Assembly (NCBI GenBank): GCA_029204225.1
Contig: CM055097.1
Location: 44,172,942-44,236,941 of the forward strand
Direction: 5' to 3'
Length of the DNA stretch: 64,000 bases
Source of the DNA: Diphasiastrum complanatum
Lineage: Eukaryota; Streptophyta; Lycopodiopsida; Lycopodiales; Lycopodiaceae
Below, in pieces: positions 22,978 to 40,186 of this stretch. The notes beneath the pieces are model-generated. The model did no database searches. It was given only the letters and a program-made list of their open reading frames with translations, and was not told the origin of the DNA. Made by a program: the position numbers and the translations under genes. How positions within the stretch are numbered: the first letter of the stretch is position 1; every line of letters begins with the position of its first letter.

Positions 22978-23740
22978 GTGGGTTTCTTTCCTTGCCTATC
23001 CTCAACCCAAGATCTAATCAATCTAGCATCAAGGAGATGAAGTTAGTTGTCACGCGTAGGTTCGTTCCCATGAGAGCGATAGTATAGTTCAGATTTCAAC
23101 ATGAATGGAGAATCTAACACTAACATCCATTAACACTAAGCATTAACACTACATCCATTAACCCTACTTCCACAACAATGATAGAAACTTACTCTTTCTT
23201 TCTTTCCCTTTCTCTCTCACAAAAAGCATAAAAAAATAGCAATCCCAATAATGATCAAATCCAACAATTAGCAAAATCCAAAGAAAACATGAGAAATGGA
23301 TGAAAAGAGAGGAAGAGCAAGGACATTCATCAATCCATATCTAAAGAGAACCAATCTGCTTTATTGAAATGAGGAAATGAACATCAGGAGCAACTTGAGT
23401 TGGTCCCTTTTTAAAGTAGAGAGGAGGACCCTGGCCTCTGAATCCTATTGGTCCAGTCTTGCCTCTCTTTTTATTCAAACTTAAAAAAGTGTGAGAACCA
23501 TCAAAATTGGAGGGAAACCCAACTTTATTCACTAACTTGACATTTAGGCCCTGCGACATTATCAGTCTCGCAAAAAGGCCTAAAGTCCTTTTATTAACTT
23601 TTAACTGATCAATCAAATAACTATGTGATCATTGGGTTGGACTTACACACGCAGGGTGCCAAATCCCTCTCACTTATTAAGTAGGGTTAGGGTTGCCTTG
23701 GGATCCGCAAACCCTCCAATAGAGTATCTTAATAAAACGT
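22978..23740. repeat. Dispersed repeat family A, copy 1
   Basis: From TGGGTTTCTTTCCTTGCC to about CCAATAGAGTATC. The segment up to the CGACATT word is closely repeated at 34908-35440 in the same orientation. The last part (CTGCGACATT...GCAGGGTGCC) recurs inverted at about 38705-38830. It contains CCTATTGGTCC and, on the minus strand, a TTTAAAAAGGG TATA-like box, so it could be a diverged LTR. No ORF of note. Confidence 0.7.
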
Positions 23741-24183
23741 TGACGGGCAATAGGCGATATGTGTTTGCAAATGTCAGTTAACGGACGGCCCACAGTTCAA
23801 AGTGAATATGTTGTTCATGCATGCGGTATGTATGTGTGTTTTGTTGGAATTCGATGCTCAGCCTCAATAATGAGCATCTTGAAAGTTGTACAAAATCCAA
23901 AAAAAAAAGGCTCAAAAAAATCCAGTGTAATTCTATATATATTTGATCGAAAGGACTGCTCTAGCTCATGTTATCACGGTAGTTTCGGGAGCTAAAGTGT
24001 TGTCCTTGGCATGCAGTTTGTCTCAGATAGGCTAGGTTGTAGGCCCTATGGTTATCATTGTGTTAGCTCTTGCTGCACTCTACGCTTCATTTCTTCTAGC
24101 GGACAACTATAGATTCCCATGTCCAGTTACTATTATCGGACACTAGTTATAATATAAGATAAAATTTGAATGCATAAATTAGG

Positions 24184-24185
<2 letters not shown>
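23741..24185. other. Fragment of Helitron-like or GT-rich repeat, then nothing recognised
   Basis: 23738-23840 (TTGACGGGC; GTTCAAAGTGAATATGTTG) matches 19745-19812. The remainder has no recognised feature. Confidence 0.5.
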
Positions 24186-24418
<233 letters not shown>

Positions 24419-24439
24419 GGGGGTGGGGGGCTGGCCAGG

Positions 24440-24690
24440 CCTGGCCAGCGTATTCCTAAATCATCAAGAATCACAAATGAAATGCTCATGGATGGTGTGC
24501 TAAAAGCTACAAATGCTTGTGGTTGCAGTGGGCAACCTGCAACAAATGCTGATCCAAGTTTTGTGCCACTACAACTTTCAAAAATTGGTTTGTACCAATT
24601 ACGACCACTCAGCCACAGATCACAAATCCAGACTTGATGCTTCTCCTGTAGTAGCAAAATGTATGTACATAGAGCCAAACATGGCCTTCG
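24440..24690 (-). pseudogene. Coding-like fragment of unknown identity
   Basis: The minus-strand reading [20 protein letters not shown], then [15 protein letters not shown], then [18 protein letters not shown] is open and has protein-like composition, unlike the surrounding AT-rich sequence. It ends at the GC-rich palindrome beside the GA tract. It may be one exon of a captured or broken gene. I do not recognise it and cannot exclude chance. Confidence 0.25.
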
Positions 24691-24720
24691 CTAAGAAGCT
24701 GTCTCAGAAGAGTAACAAAT

Positions 24721-26300
<1,580 letters not shown>

Positions 26301-26792
26301 GCCCCCTTCCCATCATTTTTAATTAATAAAGTGTGTATGCATGGGTGAGGGGAGGAGGATGCATGGAGATCCATGCATCCTCCTACCCCATACACATGCG
26401 CACCACATGCACACAAATAGTTTTATATATATACTAGTAAAGAGTGCCGGTCGTTGACGGACAATGGCGGACGTGTCCGCGCGCGTGCGTGCATGCATGT
26501 GTGTGCGTGCCCTAAGGCTTTGTGTGTGTGTGTGTGTGTGTGCAAGTGTGTGTATGTGCATGTGCTATGTGCGTGCCATGTGTGTGTTTATGGAGGGTGT
26601 GTCTGTGTGTATGCGTGTGTTTATAGGGTGTGTGTGTGGGTTTAGGGAGTGTGTGTGTGTGTGGGTTGTGGATTAGGATTAGGTTGTAGCTTTAGGCTTT
26701 AGGCTTAGGCTGTGTGTGTGTGTGTGTGTGTGGCCGACGATCTGGGTGATGACCGATGATTTGGATGGCGGCTGATGGTTTAGGAAGAAGTT
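26301..26792 (-). mobile_element. CATGCATCC module plus Helitron-like copy 4
   Basis: The inverted module (ATGCATGGGTGAGGGGAGGA, then GATGCATGGAGATCCATGCATC, an inverted repeat) runs into a (TA)n tract and CTAG at 26434-26437. Hairpin-like GCCGGTC-GTT-GACGGAC follows. The body holds GT tracts (26520-26730) and GACGATCTGGGTGATGACCG words as in copies 2 and 3. It directly abuts the satellite array at 26793. Confidence 0.5.
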
Positions 26793-28867
26793 TTGAACAC
26801 CTCTCATCCGAAGTTCTGATCGGTTTTTACCAAATCCAACCAATTTTTGGCTCGACGGGCCTAGAATCTCAAAATTGCGTTTAGGGTTTTTAGTTCAGAC
26901 TCATGTTTCACTGCGAGTATTGAACTGTTTGGAGCCCGGTTTAATTATGTGGGTTCGTCTCGGCGTGCAGCATAGGACAAAACAAATGGTTTGAAAAACG
27001 TACTCTGTTTGGCAACACTGGACCAATTTTTGAAAATGTTGGAAAGTAGTTCACGTAGTGGCATTTTTCCCCACAAAAAGAGTGCTTTTGTACAAACGAC
27101 GTTGGAATGACCTGCAAATGGTCCTGTGAGTTTGTGTCAAGCCCACAAACTTGTGGACACCCGTCTGAAGTTCTGACCATTTTTTATTGAATCCGACCAA
27201 TTCATGGCTTGATAGGCCTAGAATCCCAAGACTACATTTAGGATTTCTGGTTTGGACCCACGTTGCGCTATGAGTATTGAACCGTTTGGAGCCTGGTCTA
27301 GTCCTGTTTGTTCGTCTCGGCATGCAACGACGGTCTGAAAAATGGACTCCGTTCAACGACATTGGACCAATTCTTGGGGATGTTGGAAAGTAGTCCATTT
27401 AGTGGCATTCCCCCCGACAGAAAGGGTGTTTATGGACAAACGGCATCGGAATTGAGCTACAAATGGTCTTGTGAGTTCATGTTGAGTCCACAAACCTGTG
27501 GACACCTCCCGTTCGAAGTTCTGACCATTTTTTACTGAATCTGACCAATTTTTGGCTCGATGGGCCTAGATTATCGAGACTACGTTTACGGTTTCTGGTT
27601 TAGATGCACGTTTTGTTGTGTGTACTGAACCGTTTGGAGCCTGGTTTAGTCCTATGGATTCGTCTTGGCGCACAAGACAGGACAAAACAGACCATCTAAA
27701 AATGGACTCTGTTCGACGACATTGGACCGGTTCTCGGAGATGTTGAAAAGTAGTCCATTTAGTGGCATTCCCCCAGCAGAAAGGGCGTTTATGGACAAAC
27801 GACATTGAAATTGAACTGCAAATGGTCCTATGGGTTTAGGTCCAGCCCACAAACTTGTGGACACCTCTCGTCCGAGGTTCAAATTGTTTTTGACTGAATC
27901 CGACCAATTTCTGGCTCAATGGGCCTAGAAACTTAGAACTACGTTTAGGGTTTCTGGATTGGGGACACACATTTTGCTATGAAAACTGAACCATTTGGAG
28001 TCTAGTTTAGTGTTGTAGGTTTGTATCAACATGCAGCATAGGACAAAATAGACAGTTTGAAAAATGGACTTCATTCGACGACAGTGAACCGGTTCTTTGG
28101 GATGCTAAAAAATAGTCCATTTAGTGGGATTCGCTCTGACAAAAGGGTGTTTCTGGACAAACGTCATCAGAATTGAGCTAAAAATGGTCCTATGGGTTTG
28201 TGTTGAGCCCACAAACTTGTGGACACCTCTTATCCGAGGTTCTGACTGTTTTCTACTAAATCCGACCGATTTCTGGCTCGATGAGCCTAGAATCCCAGAA
28301 CTATGTTTAGGGTTTCTAGTTCGGATGCACGTTTCGCTGTTGTGAGTACTGAACCGTTTGGAACCCGGTTTAGTCCCGTGGGTTCGTCTTGGCGTGCAGC
28401 ACAAGACGGAACAAACGACCTTGAAAATGGACTCCGTTCGGCGACACTGGACCGGTTCTTGGAGATGCTAGAAAGTAGTCCATTTAGTGGCAGTCCCCCC
28501 AACAAAAAAGGTGTTTTTGGACAAACAACATCATAATTGAGCTACAAATAGTCCTGTGGGTTCGTGTTTAGCCAACGAACCTATGGACACCTCCCATCTG
28601 AAGTTTTGACCGTTTTTTACTGAATCTGATCAATTTATGGCTTGATGGGCCTAGATTTCCAAGATTGCGTTTACGGTTTCTGGTTCAGATGCATGTTTTG
28701 CTATGAGTACTGAACCGTTTGGAGCTTGGTTTAGTCTTGTGGGTTCGTCTTGGAGAGCAACATAGGACATAATAGACCGTCTGAAAAATGAACTCCGTTC
28801 GGCAACATTGGACTTGTTCTCGAGGATGTTAAAAAGTAGTCCATTTAGTGGTATTCCCCTCAACAAA
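26793..28867. repeat. Satellite array, about six units of about 358 bp
   Basis: The landmark (T/C)(C/G)GA(A/G)GTTCTGA recurs at 26810, 27167, 27515, 27874, 28236 and 28600, giving spacings of 357, 348, 359, 362 and 364 bp. Each unit also has GGCCTAGAATC-like, TGAACCGTTTGGAGCC, GGTTCGTCTTGGCG-like and AGTAGTCCATTTAGTGGCATT words in that order. The last unit is cut short at about 28867. Units differ by many substitutions, so the array is not recently homogenised. Minus-strand frames recur in several units but the period is not a multiple of three, so they are not taken as coding. Confidence 0.92.
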
Positions 28868-29027
28868 ACATGAGGCTTTCTCATATATCATCAACTTCTA
28901 GTCCAAAATTTGCCATGATGATCTTCCTTCACTAAGCTTGACAAAAATTGTGTCTAGGAATAAGAAGCAATTACTTACTCGATATCAATAAAAGAGGTAC
29001 TCTTGCTTCTTATAAAATGTAGCAAGG

Positions 29028-31550
<2,523 letters not shown>

Positions 31551-31722
31551 ATGGCCACTGAGGCTTGGAAATCCTTGAACAGTGCCTTCAGCATACATAC
31601 TCTCTTCTTGATTGTTAATACTGTGGTATTGTTGGTCTTTGTTGTTTCTGGTTTTTTTTTTCCATCTCGGAGAGCTCAAGGAGATTCGACAGCAGTCCAA
31701 AATAAAAAGCTGCGAACCGCAG
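31551..31722 (+). pseudogene. Orphan first exon encoding a membrane-anchor N-terminus
   Basis: The frame starts MATEAWKSLNSAFSIHTLFL, continues with a hydrophobic stretch (roughly residues 16-36, ending VVSGFFF), then a polar, basic segment. It meets a strong donor, CGCAG|GTAAGC, at 31722/31723. Beyond the donor the frame runs into GAGAGA-rich sequence and then a CATGCATCC module, and no second exon was found. The N-terminal membrane segment is loosely reminiscent of plant DUF4408 proteins, but that is weak. Most likely a gene start cut off by repeat insertion, or a captured exon. Confidence 0.35.
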
Positions 31723-31929
31723 GTAAGCAATGGAAGAGATCAGATAATGGTCGATATCAAAACAGGCTGAGTCTTTTGGAACCAAAAACAAAGGGAAAAG
31801 ATTTGAGCCTTTCTTTGGTTGAAATGACTTGTGAGAGAGAGATCCGCCTGCTCGCGAGAGAGAGACCCACCTAATGCTATAGAGAGAGCTTCCAAGGAGG
31901 ATATAGAGAGAGGAAAATGGAGAGGTTCA

Positions 31930-32300
31930 TGATTCGAATTAGGACATGGGGAGCAATGTGTATGCATGGGGAAGGATGAATACATCATCTCCCCATGCAT
32001 GCAAATAAGAATTTTAGATAGTTTTTTTGAAAACATGGGGTAGGAAGATGCACCCATGCCACCATGGGTGCATCCTCCTACTCCATGCATAGGGGCAAAT
32101 GTGACACACAAATATATTTATATATATAGACTAGTAAAGAGTGCTTGTCATTGATGGGGCAATCGACAGCTGATGATCTAGGCTGATGATCTAGTGGGTA
32201 AGCCTGTCGTTGACGGGCATCCCGGCAATCTGGGTGATGGGCGGTCCTAATGCTGTCTCAAATGGTTGGAAGTGCCCTGAAATGGCCGTCAAATGGCCAC
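31930..32300 (-). mobile_element. CATGCATCC module plus Helitron-like copy 5
   Basis: The inverted module (GGTGCATCCTCCTACTCCATG) ends in (TA)n, then CTAG at 32131-32134. The following hairpin region has decayed. The body shares GGCGGTCCTAATGC and GTGGGTAAGCC words with copy 2, then shows (A/T)AATGGCCG(C/T)-type repeats to about 32355. Confidence 0.45.
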
Positions 32301-32821
32301 AAACGGACCTAATGTGGTCCTTTGTGATCAAAATGCGGTCTCAAATGGCCGCAAGATGTTGTCAAAAACATTGTCAAAAATAATTTATATAGGACCTAAA
32401 CATTGTATTACTCTACATTCATAAATCCTAAACTATGCAATGTATTTGGTCAAGATAACAAACAACTCACCAATATTGTTGACATAAGAAACTGACATAT
32501 TTGCTGATTAGATTCAATGTTCGGAGTTTGTCATCAAATAAGGTGATGATATAGATCTTGACAAACCTTCCTTGGAGACCGCTCCCATATTGTGTCTATT
32601 TTTGTGTGACACTGGCTATGCTACAACTTATCCCTTGGAAAATGCAAAACCTTCAGGTTTGGATAGGCTCTAATTGGTTAAGGGTTTTGACTACAGACAT
32701 CTACAATTGTTCACAAATTTTAAACTTTGGCATTCACCAAAGTGATCGTGTACAGTTGTAGATACCTACATCTAAATGCTTGCAACAATAAGAGCCTGTC
32801 CAAACTTGAATGTACATTCTC
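32301..32821. other. Nothing recognised
   Basis: No gene or defined repeat seen beyond the tail of the preceding copy. Confidence 0.45.
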
Positions 32822-33172
32822 CTAGGTGGAAGGTGTAGCAAATCCTATCTCAAACAAACAATAATATTCAGCAACTACAAAAAAAACATTTGTACTCAAT
32901 ATATCCCAAGCTTCTTTCAAAGATTGGGCCTGTCTGATATGGTTGATCTGCATGTCGGAGATGTTAAGGGCGATTAAAGCGAAAGCCTTACCATCCCTTA
33001 GCTTCCACTTGGACATGGTTTGCTCATCGACACTGGGAACTAGTTCAGTTCTTGCAACTATTTCCCATAATTCTTTGGCCATCAATATGACCTTCATCTT
33101 GAATTGCCACAAGTGGTAATTCAAACCACCGAGTTTGTCTACCATTAGAGCAGACTGTGACTGCGAATCCAT
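32822..33172 (-). pseudogene. Copia gag N-terminal fragment
   Basis: An open frame of 116 codons starts MDSQSQSALMVDKLGGLNYH and continues LWQFKMKVILMAKELWEIV, then SKWKLRDGKAFALIALNISD, the N-terminal Gag region. It is closely related to the plus-strand gag at 1379 (MDFQSKASITMDKL...). It lacks the rest of Gag and the zinc knuckle. A TGGAATCAGAGC word, similar to a Met-tRNA PBS, lies upstream on this strand at about 33283-33294. Confidence 0.8.
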
Positions 33173-33289
33173 TAGGAATTTCGAGATGAGTATATGTAGA
33201 TAGTAGATTATATGACTGAGAACAATTATAATAAGTGCCTAATCTGTATTGGAACAATCGTTCTGATATTGTATGCTCTATGCAAGCTC

Positions 33290-33455
33290 TGATTCCATTT
33301 CGGGATAGTGTGGTGGAAGGAGTAACAAATCGACTATCCTCGGTGCATGGATCTATGTCTATCGGATTCAAGCCACCTTCAAGTAATTGAGGATCGCTTT
33401 ACTTGATCACAGCTTCAAAGTCACTAGATTGAAACAGTCAATTCCGTAGACATGC
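33290..33455 (-). repeat. About 150-bp segment shared with 10703-10850
   Basis: On the minus strand the order CTACGGAAT, TCTAGTGACTTTGAAGCTG, TTGAAGGTGGCTTG, TTGTTACTCCTTCCACCACA matches 10703-10850. Its first part is the end of RNase H coding; here it precedes gag, so the end of one copia unit lies head-to-tail with the start of another. Confidence 0.65.
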
Positions 33456-34519
33456 ATGCACAGAATAGATTGATTTATAGTTTAATTGTGAAAGCAAAAT
33501 TATATGGAGCTTAGAGCATCATGATCGACGCGGATTATCAATCATGTGAATAGTTTAATCTACGAATGAGTTTATCTGCATAACATGTATGAATAGAAAC
33601 ATAATAGATGCATTTTACATAATACAACACGACTTAGATTATTGGAACAAATATATTTAGTCAAAAAGTGTACAAGTTTGAATGCATATAGAGTTGCCAT
33701 CGTTTTGAAACAATACTCTGTGATAATAGAGAGAAAGATTGAATAATTGCGCTATGAATGTATGGTTGAGTGACTAATTGAATTGATTGGATCTATTGGA
33801 ACTAAGTATCTTCAATAGCTATAAGATATATACACATGCCTAACTGATTAAAAGAATTCTTAGTCGGTACTTCAAAAATAGGATTAAGACACTATAGGCT
33901 GTTAGCAGTCGCCGTCGTGGACAATATCTGATTCTGTTAGAGATTCTTTCTGGATGTGATGAAGCTACTATTGAGCCACCAAATGTCCATGTTGAGTATT
34001 CGGGTTGTTGGTGACATGCGAATAGTCGATGATAGCCAAATGGTTGATGAGTGTAGGTGACAAACGTATAGTTGATGTCGGCTATGTCAACAAAACACTG
34101 TCATTGAATCTTTTGTATTATTATAGAATATTAGGAAACAAGTGTATTTCTGCAGAGTATGTGACTGGATAGATATTTATATACAACAAAGGAATAGATC
34201 TAGATTAGCTATGAGTTTAGAGATGGAGAGGATAGAAATCCAATAGAAACCACTCAGAGGACATCAAAAGTCATTTGCCCCTTTCAGAGAGTGGGTAGTT
34301 GGCAATGTGCGACAAAAAACATTTTGCGTTTTGAAGCGATCTTGGCTTTCAACTTGCCACCTAAGGAGCAGGGGGCCTAATAAGAAAAAATTAATAGGTC
34401 ATTATCACGAGTTTCTGACATAGCCATTGTGCTCAGAGCACTCTGTTTAGTCTGCAAGTGCGATTTTGAGCCGTTTTGAGATGACAAATGTAAATGAGTC
34501 AGTTTGGGCGAGGCTAGTA
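33456..34519 (-). other. Possible 5' LTR or leader of the minus-strand copia fragment
   Basis: A TATATAAATA box on the minus strand lies at about 34175-34185, upstream of the gag start at 33172. No second LTR copy was found, so ends cannot be set. No other gene seen. Confidence 0.3.
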
Positions 34520-34907
34520 AGTTGGATAGCATTTTCAACTACAACATTTGAAAATTCAAGATGAAGAGCATCCGGAGGAGCTCTGAGACATTGTGTCAAG
34601 CGTGGAATTTAGGCCAAACACAACTTCTTGCAGATATGCGAACCTACGACAAACGGGCGCAAAGGACACTGTCCTTAATAAATTTATCAGTGAAGGAGCA
34701 TGTCATTGTGCATATCAACGAAGTCGTGACAACAAGAGGTGCCTGAGAAGCACTCAAAATGTAGTATCAAACGGTCAACCCATCGCGGATGATGTTCTTA
34801 AGGATCAAATTGAATACAATCGCATAAAAGAATGTGAGAATGCAAGTTCTTTCTTTACACACATCAAGGAGCTGAGAGACCAACTCATTGCGATCGGTGA
34901 CTATAGT
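34520..34907 (+). pseudogene. Copia gag (UBN2 region) remnant
   Basis: Across shifted frames the sequence reads FKMKSI, then VIVHINEVVTT, then DQIEYNRIKECENASSFFTH and IKELRDQLIAIGD, which is the Gag capsid core. It stops abruptly at about 34907 where dispersed repeat family A begins, so the gag seems to have been an insertion target. Confidence 0.75.
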
Positions 34908-35440
34908 GGGTTTCTTTCCTATCCTAACCTCAACCCAAGATCTAATCAATCTAGCATCAAAGAGATGAAGTTAGTTGTCATGCGTAGGTTCGTTCCCATG
35001 AGAGCGATAGTATATTTCAGATTTCATCATGAATGGAAGATCCAGATCCAACTCTAATATCCATTAACCCTAAGCATTAACACTACTCCATCAACACTAA
35101 GATCCACAATAAAGATAGCTTACTCTTTCTCTCTCTCCCTTTCTATTTCATAAAAAGTATAAAAACATACAATCCCAAAAACAATCAGATTTTACAATTG
35201 ATAAATCCAAAGAAAGCATGAAAGATGGAGGAAAAGTGATATTGAAATGAAGATATGTACATGTGTAGGAAACTCGAGTTGGTCTCTTTCTATAGTAGAG
35301 AGAAGGACCCTAGCCTCTGAATCCTATTGGTCCATTTCTGCCTCCCTAACTATTCAAACTTAAAAAAGAGTGGGAACCATCCAAAATTGGAGGGAAACCC
35401 AACTTTATTCACTAATTTGACATTTAGGTCGTGCGACATT
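34908..35440. repeat. Dispersed repeat family A, copy 2, inside gag
   Basis: Runs from TGGGTTTCTTTCCTATCC to about GGTCGTGCGACATTTG and matches 22981-23560 with small indels. The left edge abuts the Gag codons IAIGD. Confidence 0.75.
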
Positions 35441-35576
35441 TGTCAATGATCCTAATTTCATTGGATGAAGAAGATGAGGAGCTATCGATAAGAGACATAC
35501 TAATAGTAATTTAAATAGACAATCTCTTGGTTTAATTGAGCTAAAGCTATAATACCACCTTGTTGGAGATGCCAGG

Positions 35577-36929
<1,353 letters not shown>

Positions 36930-38600
36930 AGGTCTCACTATCCCTCTCAATGTCACCAAATCTGTGAACTTCGTCAAACACAACATCTTGATTGATGTGC
37001 ATGCGTCAACCCACTAGATCGTAGCAATGATACCCTTTGGTTTGCTCATCATAACTTATAAAGATATATATTATGGCTTTTGCTTGCATCTTGTTTCTCT
37101 CATTCTTAGAAATATGTACATATATCCTGCATCCAAACACTGACAATTCATCCAATCTTGGTTTCTTTCCATTGAATGCTTCCTCAAGAGCATGATTCTA
37201 TACGGGCAATTGTGGGGCTCATGTTTTGTAAAAATATTGTCGTGCATACTGCCTCAGCCCAAAAAATTTTTACATCTCCCATATGCATCATCATAGCTCT
37301 AGTGAATTATACGATTGTGCAATTCTTCCTTTCTGCTACCCCATTCTGCTGAGGTGTATGAACCTATGCAAATTGCTACTTGATTCCATGCGCTTTGCAG
37401 AAATTGATGAATGTAGTAAAGCAATACTCACCTCCTTGATCAGATCTTAACATTAGATCTTGGCAATTGCTTGGTTTTCCACTAATGCCTTTAAGTCCTT
37501 GAAACACTCAAATGTCTTTGATTTCTCCTTAATGGTGTAGACCCACATTATTCTTGAATAGCCATCAATGAACGTCAAGAAATAAAATGCCCCATCGATT
37601 GACATCGTCTTCATTGGCCCACACAAATCTAAGTGTACTAGTTCAAGCACTTATTTGGCTCTCGTTGTCCCCTCCTTGTTAAATGCTTATCTATGTGATT
37701 TATCTAATATGCATCCCTTGCAGATAGGTTTCTCCTTATCATCCAAACTAGATAGACCTGTCACCATCTTTAACTTGCAAAACAATCTCGAATTTCTAAA
37801 GTTCAGATCACCTAAGCATCTATGCCAGAAATCACTCTGAGAAGATGTGGTTGTTACAAATCCATTGCACTTGGAAACCATGACATTCAGCTTGTATAGA
37901 CCACAAGATTTACCACGGAAGCCATCTTCAATCACTTTGTAGCCCTATCCTTGACCTAACACCTCTTATTACTAAACTCACTTTTAGCATGTGATCAATC
38001 ATCTTTCCAACATAAAGTAGACTTTTCTACAAGCCAAAAATATACAAGACATTTTGATTACCTTGATCTGCCCATCAAGAAATCGTATGGGTATGATGCC
38101 AATGCCCTTAATCTGGCACTCATCCTCATTTGCTTGCGCAACCTTGTCCCCACCATCTGTTAGCTTCAGATATTTGAACTAAGACTTGTTGCTTGTCATG
38201 TGTTTTGTCACTCCCGAGTCTACAAACCAATGTTCGTTATCCACAGAGTCTTGGGATGCCAATGCAGTCACAAATGATGTGCTAGGATCGCATTGTCAAT
38301 GTCAAAACTATCCTCGTCAATACTAGTGAGTTACTTCACCTTGCCCTTCTTTATGTCCATCTTTTTCTTGCAACAAACTCTTGCCCAATGGCTCAGTTTC
38401 TGACAATAGAAGCATTTGTTCTTTTTCTTCCTCCCATATGACGATCCCTGATCACATTCATTGGCATTCGGCTTCCTTTGCTTCTTTTTGAATTTGTGTT
38501 TCCCTTTGGCCAACATTGTTTGATCTTTTGTTGGTGGATGACATGACCAGTTTGCACCTTTGTTCCTCCTATAAAACAATGCCATAAAGATCTTTGAAGA
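36930..38600 (-). pseudogene. Copia gag zinc knuckle, pre-integrase and integrase remnant
   Basis: Minus-strand order is correct for copia. A CCHC knuckle, CFYCQKLSHWARVC, lies within 38331-38585. A GAG-pre-integrase segment (37935-37687) has WHRCLGDLNFRNS and CKGCILDKSH. Integrase follows with the first catalytic Asp in HLDLCGPM and FLTFIDGYSRI (37650-37500), the second in LRSDQGGEY (about 37450-37420), and Glu in TPQQNGVAERKNCTI (about 37360-37310). It runs on as VFGCRIYVHISKN and VVFDEVHRFGDIERD to about 36930. Stops and shifts are frequent. RT and RNase H are missing. The 5' LTR is at 39449. Confidence 0.88.
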
Positions 38601-38689
38601 TAGGTAATCCCTCCCTCAATGCAATGCCGCTAACAAATATTTAAAATGGCTCTGCCAATCCATCCATTGTCATATGTTCTAATTCTGTA

Positions 38690-38860
38690 TCTCGTATTGG
38701 GTCACTATTGGAGGGTTTTGGCACCCTGCGTATGTAAGTCCAACCCGATGACCACATAGAGATTTGATTAACCAGAAAGTCAATAAAAGGACTTTAGGAA
38801 TTTTTGCGGGACTTTTAATGTCGCAGGGTGTCAGACTCCCTCTCTGATCTTCTCTTCAAA
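38690..38860 (-). repeat. Dispersed repeat family A, inverted fragment
   Basis: TTGGCACCCTGCGTATGTAAG through GTCGCAGGGTGTC matches the reverse complement of about 23560-23730. Confidence 0.65.
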
Positions 38861-39109
38861 CCTTGCTAATTTTTTGCAAATACAAGCATCAAATTACTTC
38901 TAACACAAGATGGAGCTAGCTGCATGGTCTCCTCCCAGCCTTTGCTGCATAGATTATGATTCGGAATGCCTCTCTTTAGGCTCACTTATCCAAAATCCTC
39001 AAGCACCCCTTAACCCTCACCCTTTCTAAATCTCGACACATGGCCAACTCCATGCACAGTCGACACTTGCCACTTGGTAGTACCCTGATACATAGGCAAG
39101 TGAGTAGGC

Positions 39110-39257
39110 TGACATGTGTCACTCATCCATTGGACCAAATGTCCCAGTGGGCATGTGACACATGTCATGTTTGACCGGTCAACCCTGACATGTCACTCAT
39201 TCACTGGACCAAGTGTCCCAGTGAGCATATGACATGTGTCATGTTGACTAGTCAACT
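39110..39257. repeat. Tandem duplication, period 76 bp
   Basis: TGACATGTGTCACTCATCCA at 39110 recurs with small changes at 39186, including GGACCAA(A/G)TGTCCCAGTG and TTGACCGGTCAA/TTGACTAGTCAA. Confidence 0.75.
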
Positions 39258-39435
39258 CTCCTACTTTTTAGGAGGTCAGTCCAACCACTCCGAATTAATG
39301 ACCCAGTACCCTATACCCAAGCAACATGCGACTCTGAGGCTTAGAAACATCATTAACAGCTTTATTTACATTTCTATTACAAAGGTCACCACAGGCCGGT
39401 GACTTAGCCATTTTTGTATTTACAAGAACTACGTA

Positions 39436-39448
39436 GGCTCTGATACCA
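39436..39448 (-). other. Primer-binding site (minus strand)
   Basis: The minus-strand sequence TGGTATCAGAGCC directly follows the LTR end TTTTCACA and matches the initiator Met-tRNA 3' end. Confidence 0.9.
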
Positions 39449-40186
39449 TGTGAAAATTTACGCGTGGGAATGCCCTAAAGTGTGAATATGATCTCCTAGG
39501 CAAAGCTTTTGCACTTTAGATCAAGTATTTATTGAATACCAAGATCAATGTCAAAATCTAAGGCAAAGAGGCAAATCTACATGCATACATCCATAACCAA
39601 AAGTTTTCACACGTGTGGAAGCTCATCATGAAAAAACTAAGGCAAAATAAGCTCCTCTCCTCAAGTGGAGAGAGAATAGACCAATTTTGCACTTTGGTAG
39701 AGAGAGGGAGATCTCCAAATTGACTCAAAAACTCACATATTAGATTATGATAGAAAATCAAAGTACATATAGAACTCGTGGAGATCCATGCTTCAATCCT
39801 ATTGGACCCCTTAATCATAGCCTCTCTAATCCTATGGAATGTGCGATGCAACATCCCTCACTTTTGATTGGACCCTTAAAACACATCTCTCTCTTATGAT
39901 TGGACCCTTTGACTTTTGCCACCACATAGGGTGCATCACTCATCAATCTAAGCAACCTAACTAGCTCAAGTTTGTCATCTTTGACTTTTGGTCAAATCAA
40001 CACAAAACAAGTAAACTTAGCTTTTTACCAACAAAGGCCAAATTGGTCCTATCCACTTATGACACCTAGATGCCTGACCATAAAACTGTATGACACTCCT
40101 AAAGTCATCATTATAAACTATTTCTAACTATTTTACACACATGGGAACATGCTCCACACGTGTGAAATGTACTCACAAACATACAT
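39449..40186 (-). repeat. 5' LTR of the minus-strand copia element, cut by the foldback
   Basis: Its 3' end (minus strand) is ...TTTTCACA at 39449. Toward its 5' side it has GATTGGACC repeats and CACACGTGTG, shared with the LTR at 58149-58949. About 50 bp before its expected TG start it is replaced by the foldback element at 40187. Confidence 0.75.

Noticed and set aside
26941-28884. Recurring minus-strand frames (PLNGLLFNISENRS-type) in the satellite
   Set aside because: They recur because the DNA repeats; the period (348-364 bp) is not kept to a multiple of three and frames are broken differently in each unit.
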